Assembly: GCA_965222645.1 (NCBI GenBank)
Contig: OZ244968.1
Location: forward strand, 3,968,001 to 4,032,000
Source: JABDMH01 sp965222645
GTDB lineage: Bacteria; Bacteroidota; Bacteroidia; Chitinophagales; Saprospiraceae
DNA: 64,000 nt
Reading direction: 5' to 3'
The translations under genes and the position numbers were made by a program. The notes under the pieces were generated by a model that worked only from the letters and a program-made list of their open reading frames with translations, was not told where the DNA came from and ran no database searches. Positions within the stretch are counted from its first letter, which is position 1. Every line of letters begins with the position of its first letter. Positions 28,343 through 36,464 of the stretch are shown one piece after another.

Positions 28343-29211
28343 AGAAGAATATCGGGATTGATATTGGAGGGACATGCGTAAAAGGTGTTGTCATAGAGGG
28401 AGATCGAGTTTTAAAGAAACAGACCAGCCCCCATTATCAAGAAAATGAGGACTGGAAGGCGGTAGTCATGGCAATGTTTCAAAATCTGATCGAAGACCAT
28501 GACAAGCATGAAATTACTGTAGGATTATCAGCACCCGGAATTGCAGACGAACACAATCGAAGTATCGCATTTATGCCTGAGCGTCTTCAAGGACTTGAGT
28601 ATTTTATCTGGTCAGAATATTTTAGTTGCCCCACAAGGGTACTCAATGATGCTCATGCTGCGCTATGGGCCGAAGCCCAATGGGGTGTTGCTAAGAAAAA
28701 GAAGAATGTTGTGATGCTGACCCTGGGTACTGGAATTGGTGGAGGCTTACTTGTAGACGGTCGTCTGCATCAGGGATTCTTAAATCGAGCCGGGCATCTC
28801 GGACATATATGTATAGACGCTAGTGATGTAAAACCAAGCCTTGCCGGGATCACAGGCAGTCTCGAGGATGCAGTGGGAGAAGCGGGATTGTATCGCAGAT
28901 CGCTAGGCCGTTTTTCAAGTACGGTTGATCTACTGGAGGCACATCGTGAAGGGGATACCTTTGCCACCTATGTGTGGATTACATCTGTTCGCAAATTGGC
29001 ATTGGCCATAGTGTCATTTACAAATAGTTTTAGCCCGGAATTGGTCGTGCTGGCAGGTGGTATTTCTCAAGCCGGAGATCAATTGTTATCACCTTTGAGG
29101 GATTTTCTTGAGGTATATGAGTGGCGTCCCGGGGGAGTGAGTACTCCGGTGGTTATAGCTCAATATAAAGATTATGCGGGGGCAATAGGAGCTGCTTTAA
29201 ATGGCAGATGA
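28339..29211 (+). CDS. ROK-family sugar kinase-like protein, zinc motif absent
   Basis: Cytoplasmic ROK protein (290 residues), translation-coupled to the SDR by ATGA. Phosphate loop IGIDIGGTCVKGVVIEG and TLGTGIGGGLLVDGRLHQGF are intact, with the catalytic Asp in VLNDAHAAL. The GHLGH segment is present, but the CxCGxxGCxE zinc-binding loop of most ROK kinases is replaced by ITGSLEDAVG. This distinguishes it from the second ROK gene in the window. It probably phosphorylates the sugar handled by the neighbouring dehydrogenases; specificity unknown. Confidence 0.88.
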   Translation: MKKNIGIDIGGTCVKGVVIEGDRVLKKQTSPHYQENEDWKAVVMAMFQNLIEDHDKHEITVGLSAPGIADEHNRSIAFMPERLQGLEYFIWSEYFSCPTRVLNDAHAALWAEAQWGVAKKKKNVVMLTLGTGIGGGLLVDGRLHQGFLNRAGHLGHICIDASDVKPSLAGITGSLEDAVGEAGLYRRSLGRFSSTVDLLEAHREGDTFATYVWITSVRKLALAIVSFTNSFSPELVVLAGGISQAGDQLLSPLRDFLEVYEWRPGGVSTPVVIAQYKDYAGAIGAALNGR

Positions 29212-29259
29212 GAATGGCATTAATCAAGAATAAATATCTATTATTTCTTTTTCATTTTC

Positions 29260-29970
29260 GTGGAAAGCATTACTAAGAAATCTGAAATATATATTCATTT
29301 AGATAATGCATTGGCGTACTACCATGCGGATAAAATATCCGGCCTTATATCTTTTCTGCGGGACAATATTCTAAACAAGAAAGTAAAATTCCCTCTGCTC
29401 GAACATTGCGGGCATTTCCTATTTGAGAGAGTTCCGGGAAGTAAACATATAGCAATATGTGATGGCATCCATAAATTGAAAACGATTGGTGGTAATGTGA
29501 TTATTGGAATCATTTTACAAGACCGGCTGGCAAAGCATTATCCTGAGTCCTTGGAACAGGCCGCCAAATATATCTCTGAGGCCAATGAGTGGTACGTCTG
29601 CGATATCATTGGAGAGCGGGTATTTGGTTTTGCCCTTTTGAATCATCCTCAGAAGACGATTATTCAGATCAGAGAATTGTCCACCCACACGAGTACATGG
29701 GTGGTCAGGTCTCTAGGGGCCGGTATACATTATGCCGTCAAGAAGGGATTGTCGACTAATGCGATTTTGCCGGTTTTCAAAATCTTGATGACTCACGCAC
29801 GATCACAAGATCGTCACGTCAGACAGGGGATAGGTTGGGCAGCCAAGACAATTGCAAGATTTCATCCGGATATAATAAGGGATTTGCAAGAGGATATCCA
29901 GGATAAAGAGCTAGTCGAAAATTGGTTTAGAAATAAGATTAAAATTGGACTCATGCGATCTAAGCAGTAA
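29260..29970 (+). CDS. DNA alkylation repair (AlkD-like HEAT) protein
   Basis: All-helical 236-residue protein resembling the ALK/HEAT-like DNA alkylation repair family: NEWYVCDIIGERVFGFAL corresponds to the Trp/Asp-bearing helix of AlkD-type glycosylases, and STWVVRSLGAGIHYAVKKG and DRHVRQGIGWAAKTIARFHPD continue the HEAT repeats. AlkD-type enzymes excise bulky or cationic alkylated bases. Whether the catalytic residues are all kept needs an alignment. The gene ends 5 bp before a SplB-like radical SAM gene, so the two are a repair-flavoured operon. Confidence 0.78.
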   Translation: MESITKKSEIYIHLDNALAYYHADKISGLISFLRDNILNKKVKFPLLEHCGHFLFERVPGSKHIAICDGIHKLKTIGGNVIIGIILQDRLAKHYPESLEQAAKYISEANEWYVCDIIGERVFGFALLNHPQKTIIQIRELSTHTSTWVVRSLGAGIHYAVKKGLSTNAILPVFKILMTHARSQDRHVRQGIGWAAKTIARFHPDIIRDLQEDIQDKELVENWFRNKIKIGLMRSKQ

Positions 29971-29975
29971 TACAA

Positions 29976-30896
29976 ATGCCAAAGGAAATTATTGTCAAGT
30001 CTGTACTTAATAAAACGAAAAAAAGAGACGACTGGTTTTTGGATGACTACACGTTTAATCCATACAGCAGTTGCTCTTTTAATTGTCTTTACTGCTACAT
30101 ACGGGGCAGTAAATATGGAGTAAATCTTCAGGAAAGCCTCTCTGTAAAGAAGAATGCCATTGAGGTATTGGATAAGCAACTCACGAGCAGGGTCAAAAAG
30201 AAACAGTATGGAATTATCGCACTCTCTTCTGCCACTGACCCATATCTGCAAATAGAGCAAAAATATTACCTGACGAGAGATGCATTGGAAGTTATTCTGT
30301 CACATAAATTTCCAGTGCACATAATTACTAAATCAGATCTTGTAGAAAGGGATTTTGATGTACTTCATAAGATTGATAAGGAAGCTATATTGCCTCAGGA
30401 TTTGCAGAAACTGGGCCATGGAGTTGTGATTAGTTTTTCTTTTTCAACACTGGAAGAGGATGTAGCAAGTATTTTCGAACCCGGTGCTCCGAGTCCTTCT
30501 ATTAGATTAAAGGCACTTAAAAGATCTTTGGGTGAGGGGTTTTTATCGGGTGTAAATCTTATGCCTCTTATACCGTTTATCTCTGATACATCAGCACAGC
30601 TGGATTTTGCTTTCAGCACTTTTCAGGAGATCGGAGTGGATTATATTTTACCGGCTACCATTACATTATTTGGTGACAGCAAGGCGCACAGTAAGACGTT
30701 AATGTTGAATGCCATTGCCAGACACTATCCTGATTTGATCGAAAAATATCAGAAGCTTTTTAGTGCCGGCCACCAGGTTCCCCATTATTATCGGAATGCT
30801 TTTTCGAAAAAAGTGAAAGAGATGTGTGTACAATTTCAATTAAAAAACTCAATCCTGAGTGCTGCAATGGAGAAAAATGTCCGAATCCGGGATTAG
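29976..30896 (+). CDS. SplB-like radical SAM protein
   Basis: Radical SAM enzyme of 306 residues from the spore-photoproduct-lyase-like group (also called Rv2578c-type). The [4Fe-4S] motif is NPYSSCSFNCLYCYIRG (Cx3Cx2C). Downstream features are GIIALSSATDPYLQIEQKY, HIITKSDLVERDFD, VVISFSFSTLEED, and EPGAPSPSIRLKALKR, all typical of this group. True SplB repairs spore photoproduct in endospore formers; this host is not one, so the substrate is likely different. The 5-bp spacing to the alkylation-repair gene suggests a joint DNA-repair task, which is inference. Confidence 0.88.
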   Translation: MPKEIIVKSVLNKTKKRDDWFLDDYTFNPYSSCSFNCLYCYIRGSKYGVNLQESLSVKKNAIEVLDKQLTSRVKKKQYGIIALSSATDPYLQIEQKYYLTRDALEVILSHKFPVHIITKSDLVERDFDVLHKIDKEAILPQDLQKLGHGVVISFSFSTLEEDVASIFEPGAPSPSIRLKALKRSLGEGFLSGVNLMPLIPFISDTSAQLDFAFSTFQEIGVDYILPATITLFGDSKAHSKTLMLNAIARHYPDLIEKYQKLFSAGHQVPHYYRNAFSKKVKEMCVQFQLKNSILSAAMEKNVRIRD

Positions 30897-31010
30897 ATAT
30901 ACAACATGATTTTTTGAGACGACAGGGATAAGAGTTACAATTTCTACTTGAAGAAGTGGATTATTTATTGTTTTTCAAAACAATACTCGATAAGTAGATC
31001 CGGATTTTCT

Positions 31011-32876
31011 TTACCTCCCCACATGTACAAGTAAGACCGACACATCCGAGGGTGACACACCACTAATTCGACTCGCCTGACCTATTGTTCTAGGTTTTAT
31101 TTTGGTTAATTTTTCACGTGCTTCAGCAGAAAGGGAGGGAAGAGCATGATAATCAAAGGAATCGTGCAATTGAACCGATTCCAATCTGTTCATCTTTTCT
31201 ACCATTTCCTGTTCTTTTTCGAGATATCCGGCATACTTCATATTTATTTCCGCCAGCTCCAGACTTTCCTTGTCATAATTACACATCTCGTTCTCAAGAT
31301 CCGGGATCTCCCGTCTCAAAAGTTCTATAGTTACTTTCGGTCTGAGCAGAATACTGTGTAATTTTAATTTCTGTTTTATTGGAGCAGAATCAATGTTCAG
31401 GAGAAAAGGATTTATAACATCCGGAGAGATACTGTATTTTTTAAAAAAGGAAATTATTTCACTATTTGCACTTTCTTTCTCCCTTACCCTTTTCATCCGT
31501 TCTTCTAAGTGGAGCATTCCCAAATTTTGAACAATGGGTGTCAGTCTCAGGTCAGCATTGTCTTGTCGCAATAGCACCCTGTACTCTGCCCGTGAGGTAA
31601 ACATTCGGTAAGGCTCATTTGTACCTTTATTGATGAGGTCATCAATGAGCACTCCTATATAGGCATCTGACCTTTTTAGGATCACTGGACCCTTTTCATT
31701 AATGGCCAAATGAGCATTTAGTCCCGCAATCAAACCCTGACTACCTGCCTCTTCATATCCTGTTGTACCGTTGATCTGGCCGGCAAAAAATAGGTTCGTA
31801 ATTTTTTTTGTTTCTAGATTGGGCTTTAATTGTGTAGGTGGAAAAAAATCATACTCTATGGCATACCCGGGTCTAAACATTTTCATGTTTTCGAATCCGG
31901 GGACCATCCGCAACGCGTTGAATTGGACTTCTTCCGGCAGTGAGGATGAAAACCCATTGACGTAGATCTCGCATGTGTTTTTGCCTTCGGGTTCTACAAA
32001 TAGCTGATGCCGGTCTCGCTGTGCAAACCGGTCGATCTTGTCCTCAATGGACGGGCAGTACCGGGGTCCCAGTCCCCTTATGCGTCCGTTGAACATCGGG
32101 GACTGGTCAAATCCCGTGCGCAAGATCTCATGCACACGGGGATTGGTGTAGGTAATGTGACAAGGGTGTTGTCGTACCAAAGGCGGTGTATCCGTATAAG
32201 AAAATCCGGAAGGATCGGCATCTCCGGGCTGAATTTCCATCCGGTCGTAATCGAGGGTGCGACCATCTACTCGTGGAGGAGTGCCGGTTTTCATCCGCCC
32301 TGATTCAAAACCCAGGGATTGAAGCTGTTCGGTAATGCCTTTCGCAGCCTTTTCACCAGCTCGACCCCCGCCAAACTGTTTTTCACCGATGTGTATGATA
32401 CCGTTGAGAAAAGTGCCGTTGGTCAAGATTACCGACCGGCCCGGTATTTCTAAACCCAATCCTGTATAGACTCCTGTGGCCCGGTCATCCTCAATCACAA
32501 TGCCCGTGATCATCTCTTGCCAAAAGTCGATAAGTGGATTTTCTTCCAGCATCATGCGCCACCGGACAGCAAAAAGCATGCGATCACTTTGTGCCCTCGG
32601 GCTCCACATGGCAGGCCCTTTTGATTTATTGAGCATCCTAAACTGGATCATGGTATGATCGGTCACTATACCGGAATACCCACCCAGGGCATCGATTTCC
32701 CGCACTATTTGTCCTTTTGCTACGCCTCCCATTGCGGGATTGCAGGACATTTGTGCAATGGTTTGCAGATTCATCGTGGCGAGCAGCACCCGGGAGCCCA
32801 TATTTGCCGCCGCAACAGCAGCCTCGCATCCTGCGTGACCGGCGCCTACTACGATTACGTCATAGGTGGGAAACAT
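31011..32876 (-). CDS. mnmG: tRNA uridine-5-carboxymethylaminomethyl modification enzyme MnmG
   Basis: FAD-dependent subunit of the MnmE-MnmG complex that modifies wobble U34 of several tRNAs. 621 residues, usual length. The start YDVIVVGAGHAGCEAAVAAA is the FAD-binding motif; CNPAMGGVAKGQIVREIDALGG, MLNKSKGPAMWSPRAQSDR, GRMKTGTPPR and QINGTTGYEEAGSQGL are MnmG signatures, and the C-terminal helical domain (NMKYAGYLEKEQEM ... RISGVSPSDVSVLLVH) is complete. Transcribed alone or with the DUF3299-like gene located 32 bp upstream on the same strand. Confidence 0.98.
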   Translation of the reverse strand: MFPTYDVIVVGAGHAGCEAAVAAANMGSRVLLATMNLQTIAQMSCNPAMGGVAKGQIVREIDALGGYSGIVTDHTMIQFRMLNKSKGPAMWSPRAQSDRMLFAVRWRMMLEENPLIDFWQEMITGIVIEDDRATGVYTGLGLEIPGRSVILTNGTFLNGIIHIGEKQFGGGRAGEKAAKGITEQLQSLGFESGRMKTGTPPRVDGRTLDYDRMEIQPGDADPSGFSYTDTPPLVRQHPCHITYTNPRVHEILRTGFDQSPMFNGRIRGLGPRYCPSIEDKIDRFAQRDRHQLFVEPEGKNTCEIYVNGFSSSLPEEVQFNALRMVPGFENMKMFRPGYAIEYDFFPPTQLKPNLETKKITNLFFAGQINGTTGYEEAGSQGLIAGLNAHLAINEKGPVILKRSDAYIGVLIDDLINKGTNEPYRMFTSRAEYRVLLRQDNADLRLTPIVQNLGMLHLEERMKRVREKESANSEIISFFKKYSISPDVINPFLLNIDSAPIKQKLKLHSILLRPKVTIELLRREIPDLENEMCNYDKESLELAEINMKYAGYLEKEQEMVEKMNRLESVQLHDSFDYHALPSLSAEAREKLTKIKPRTIGQASRISGVSPSDVSVLLVHVGR

Positions 32877-32908
32877 ACAGTAAAAGTAAGGTAATTAAGG
32901 TATTGCGG

Positions 32909-33361
32909 CTACTTTGTGCCCTTGTCTTCTACGAGTACGGCATCGTGCAATGCATACATCAACCGGTTTATATCGGTGGCATTGAGCTCCAGCTTACCGC
33001 GTAGGGTAATTTGCTCGGCTGTATACTCGACTGGATCAGTTGCAAAGACGTCCATTACGGTTTCTGGTCCTGCACCTCCACAGAAGAAGCACATTGTGTA
33101 AGGGAATGCCGAAAAGATAAATTCCTTGTGTCCCTTGTATCCCTCGACTGGAATGATATATCCCTTCACATCAATCTCCTTTCCCTCCATGGCCATAATA
33201 TCTTCGCTAAAGACGGGGACATCGACCTTAAAGCCCATCAATTCGTCAAATTGCTTCGTGTATGTGATTTTTGCCAGAGTTTTCCAGGTGTTTTCCTGCG
33301 CACCGGCCATCGCCGAAAGGCCCATTATCAAGGCAAAAATGAATCCGTACTTAAGCTGCAT
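32909..33361 (-). CDS. DUF3299-like exported protein
   Basis: Small exported protein (150 residues from 33361, signal peptide MQLKYGFIFALIMGLSAMAGA). It fits DUF3299-type proteins: VKGYIIPVEGYKGHKEFIF followed by the signature CFFCGGAGPE, with the Cys pair probably binding a metal or forming a disulfide, and LRGKLELN in the last strand. In some proteobacteria such proteins are encoded beside zinc-related ABC transporters; a transporter with a His-rich loop is encoded 6 kb away here, but not adjacent. The upstream ATG at 33406 would add 15 unlikely residues. Confidence 0.8.
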   Translation of the reverse strand: MQLKYGFIFALIMGLSAMAGAQENTWKTLAKITYTKQFDELMGFKVDVPVFSEDIMAMEGKEIDVKGYIIPVEGYKGHKEFIFSAFPYTMCFFCGGAGPETVMDVFATDPVEYTAEQITLRGKLELNATDINRLMYALHDAVLVEDKGTK

Positions 33362-33536
33362 AGTTTTCAGATTGCTTTTCTCAAGAAATACCGTCACGAA
33401 CAACATTCAAAAGCGCTGATGAGTTCACGTTCTATTGTTAAGAAGTTCACAAAGTTATGAAAGTCTTTGGAGTAGTTGGGAAGCAATTCAGGTCTGATCA
33501 TTTGGGAGCTTATCAGCCCGTTTTCCCAGTGATTTA

Positions 33537-33645
33537 CCTATGCATTCGACCTTTTTAAGTAGAAAATTACCTATGCATTCGATCATAATCGATGAAAAAT
33601 TACCTATGCATTCTGCTTTTTTTGCATGATATTTGCCTATGCATT
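33537..33645. repeat. Four-copy 33-bp-period repeat array before DUF4143 ATPase
   Basis: The core CCTATGCATT occurs at 33537, 33570, 33603 and 33636, exactly 33 bp apart, mostly within TTACCTATGCATTCGA; the intervening about 17 bp differ between copies. The core holds the palindrome ATGCAT. The last core ends 10 bp before the ATPase ATG at 33656, so the array covers the promoter and leader. Because 33 bp is 11 codons, the minus strand also reads as an 11-residue repeat (ECIGNF at intervals), which I regard as a by-product. A near-consensus -7 (GATATTTG, 33628-33635) adjoins the last core. Confidence 0.9.
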
Positions 33646-33655
33646 TAGACGCTAT

Positions 33656-35014
33656 ATGAAAAAAATAATCGATCGGGACCTCCTCAGGCACCTGGTGACC
33701 TGGAAGAATTCGGGGTCAAAACTCCCAATGATTTTACGTGGAGCCAGGCAGGTTGGCAAGACAACTCTAGTGCACGAATTTGGGAAGGGGTATGACCAGT
33801 TCTTGTACTTTGATCTCGAAAAAGAGACTGACAGGCGTCTTTTTGATCGACATGCTGATATTGAAAAGTTGGTCCAAATTCTGTTTTTAGCTAGGGGTAA
33901 AGCTCATAATCCCGCGATACCAACGCTCTTATTCTTTGATGAAATCCAGGAGAAGATCTCAGTGATTGAGTCACTCAGATATTTCAAAGAGGACTTTCCA
34001 TATCTCGACGTGATCGTCACGGGATCACTTCTTGACTTCGGATTGCGCACTGTAAGTAGAACACCCGTAGGTAGAGTAGAATATGCAGAACTGCACCCAT
34101 TGAATTTTAGAGAATTTTTAGATGCATGTTCTAAACAGGATGCCATCGAAATTTTGGATAAAGTTCCATTCTCACCAGAGTTTCACGACATTTTTCTTGC
34201 ACTCTTTCACGAGTATATTACCCTGGGTGGCATGCCCGGGATTGTTTCTGCTTATCTCAGAGATCGCAATCTAAGCCGAATAATGAATTTATATAGCGGC
34301 ATTGTCGAATCTTATAAGGATGATGTTGAAAAGTATGCGACCAGCGATAAGCAACGAAATACCATCAGGCACATCATGAATACCGCTCCATACCAAATGG
34401 AGGCCCGAGTCAATTTAAACAATTTTGGTCAATCGAGTTTTAGAACTCAGGATATAAAAGCAGCGATGAGTGCATTGACAAAGGCTCGATACTTAGACCT
34501 GATTTATCCTACGTCCCAGACGCAGCCTCCAATCATACCAGCTTTGAGAAAAAGACCACGACTGCATTTTCTGGATGTTGGATTACTTAACTATCAGCTG
34601 GGCTTACATCAGGAATTATTGATGATATCTAACTTAAATCATTTGTCACGTGGCAAAGTGATGCAGCAGATTGTAAATCAAGAAATAAAAGCCCAACGAC
34701 ATCTTCCAGGGTTTATCCAGGCATTTTGGGTACGAGAGCAACGAGGCGCCACTGCCGAGGTTGATATTCTCTTTCCCTATCAGGACATGTTGATCCCCAT
34801 CGAAGTCAAATCCGGAGCCACCGGTAGACTCCGGTCTCTGCATGAATTTATTGACCGGTCTCCTCATGATTTTGCAGTGCGTATTTACGGAGGAAAGTTG
34901 TCAATAGATACACTGACCACGAGACAAGGTAAAAAATACAGACTACTCAATCTACCCTATTTTCTAACCGGTTGGATCAATTCCTATCTCGACTGGTTTA
35001 CAAGTCAAAAATAA
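33656..35014 (+). CDS. AAA ATPase with DUF4143 / PD-(D/E)XK-like C terminus
   Basis: COG1373-type predicted ATPase, 452 residues, start at 33656 (MKKIIDRDLL). AAA domain: Walker A GARQVGKTT (29-37), Walker B LLFFDEIQEK (about 91-100), sensor TGSLLDFGL, and YAELHPLNFREFL. A winged-helix region follows (about 240-300). The C-terminal DUF4143 domain has a nuclease-like set, E and D in ATAEVDILF (about 367) and ExK in IPIEVKSG (about 382), the pattern of PD-(D/E)XK enzymes. Function is not established for the family; nucleic-acid binding or cleavage is plausible. A 33-bp-period array directly precedes it, as a different array precedes its relative at 61392-62522. Confidence 0.9.
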   Translation: MKKIIDRDLLRHLVTWKNSGSKLPMILRGARQVGKTTLVHEFGKGYDQFLYFDLEKETDRRLFDRHADIEKLVQILFLARGKAHNPAIPTLLFFDEIQEKISVIESLRYFKEDFPYLDVIVTGSLLDFGLRTVSRTPVGRVEYAELHPLNFREFLDACSKQDAIEILDKVPFSPEFHDIFLALFHEYITLGGMPGIVSAYLRDRNLSRIMNLYSGIVESYKDDVEKYATSDKQRNTIRHIMNTAPYQMEARVNLNNFGQSSFRTQDIKAAMSALTKARYLDLIYPTSQTQPPIIPALRKRPRLHFLDVGLLNYQLGLHQELLMISNLNHLSRGKVMQQIVNQEIKAQRHLPGFIQAFWVREQRGATAEVDILFPYQDMLIPIEVKSGATGRLRSLHEFIDRSPHDFAVRIYGGKLSIDTLTTRQGKKYRLLNLPYFLTGWINSYLDWFTSQK

Positions 35015-35183
35015 TAAAAGTTGGACCAGGATTTTGAGACCGAAATATCACCCCAGGCTTAACGTCTGCAACTGTTAAGAAATTCTTAACTTTTTGTTAA
35101 AAGGACCAAGATTAAGGTTCGCTGAAATATATATATGTGATATTTGTATTTGTTTATTATTGATTAACTTTAATTTAAACATT

Positions 35184-36403
35184 ATGAAACGGTATATATA
35201 TATATATATATAATATGTTTTGTCGCTTGTAACAAGGATATATCCATTGTTAACAACGCCTTTCCCAACGATTCTTTTCAAACAATTTCTGACCAGGAAA
35301 AAAACAACAACCTTCTAAATTCTGCCGCTGTTGGCCTTCTTGAATTATCCCAAGATACTCGATTCAGAGAAATCGTACATCAAGAGGTAGCCAGAATGTT
35401 TGATGGAGACCACAATGTTCTTTTGCGAGATCTCCAAGAAATTACAACAATTCCGGATTTGACTGATGCGATGCACTTGTCAATCTTAAAACATGGAGGA
35501 CGCATGCTCGAGGCGAATAAAACTAGGTTTGGTGAATTTGACATTTATTCGTCAGTTGAAGTTCTTGAGAAAGCAATTTCCGGATTTGAATATGGAGAAG
35601 AGAAGTGGTATCCTCAGATCTATATCCCTTTTTATGAAGAGGTGAGTTTATATAGCGTTCCGACAATAGCCGTAGGACACGAAGACGGAGGAGATTGCAT
35701 TGTCCTGGCTTATCGACCAACAAAAAATGGTCAATATGAGCCGTTTGAAATCACTGAAGATTATGCTAGAAATAACTTGACATGGGTTATATCAACCAAT
35801 GAATCAGTTGATAACGAAGGTAACATAGCCAACTACGACTACATTTATTCAAATAGTAACAAAAGGTCATTTAATCCCGATGCTACATTCGTATCATCTA
35901 ATAAAATAAAGATCTCCACCAAGAAAGAATGCTGGCTTTGTGGTAAGGCCGATGTGTGGTTTCTTTTTTCCAATATTTTCACTCTTCCACTCTCATCACC
36001 CAATGATTGTGATCATAGAGGATCATCCCAGACGGAAGTTCTTAAGGTACGTAAGAAAGATCTGAATAAGTTTTTAGGGGCAACAAAATCCTTAATGTAT
36101 TCACATGGAGCCACTAGTCACGAGCTGGATTCGGACGAAACGATTCTACTCGCTATGTTTGAAAAAGACAATGGAAATCAATTGCAGGAAGTCATCTTTG
36201 AGCCGTGCTATCATTCTTATTACGTTAGGTCAAATGATGATATATATGGCCATTGGGGTGTTGGAGAGATGGATTATTCAGACTTCGAGAATCCATTACC
36301 CTTTGTACTGGGCCAACCTGCTCAATGGAAAACCACTCAAGTGAGCAATAATAATGGTAAAGAGGTTGTAGAAATGAGATACAGACAAGGAAATAATTTT
36401 TAA
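35184..36403 (+). CDS. Lipoprotein paralogue 1, out of frame at a (TA)10 tract
   Basis: Unknown-function lipoprotein of about 405 codons whose frame is broken at 35193-35212. The ATG at 35184 reads MKRYIYIYI and then hits TAA at 35211-35213. From 35210 the other frame is open to the stop at 36403 and begins IICFVACNK, a lipobox. Removing one TA gives MKRYIYIYIICFVACNK, parallel to MKNIYIILLTALIISCNK of the next gene. The body is homologous to that paralogue throughout (EKWYPQIYIPF, DGGDC, WVISTNESVDN, KECWLCGKADV). An internal ATG at 35396 would yield a signal-less 335-residue product. Probable contingency locus, sequenced in its OFF state. Confidence 0.8.
35193..35212. repeat. (TA)10 microsatellite inside a signal-peptide codon run
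   Basis: Ten uninterrupted TA units lie 6 bp after the ATG codon at 35184-35186. Only unit counts divisible by three (6, 9, 12) keep the lipoprotein frame; with 10 or 11 units translation ends within about 16 codons. Confidence 0.95.
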
Positions 36404-36464
36404 TAATCTGATCGGGTAATTGATATCCGATTACCTCCATTTTCAACTAAGAGCATTAATCATT

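Noticed and set aside
33537..33645. Small CRISPR array
   Set aside because: Only four short cores (10-16 bp) with 17-bp spacers, no cas genes and location inside a promoter; the same holds for 62541-62660.
35396..36403. 335-residue protein starting at 35396 as the true gene
   Set aside because: The open frame extends upstream to 35210 with a lipobox and aligns with the paralogue's N terminus, so this ATG is internal.
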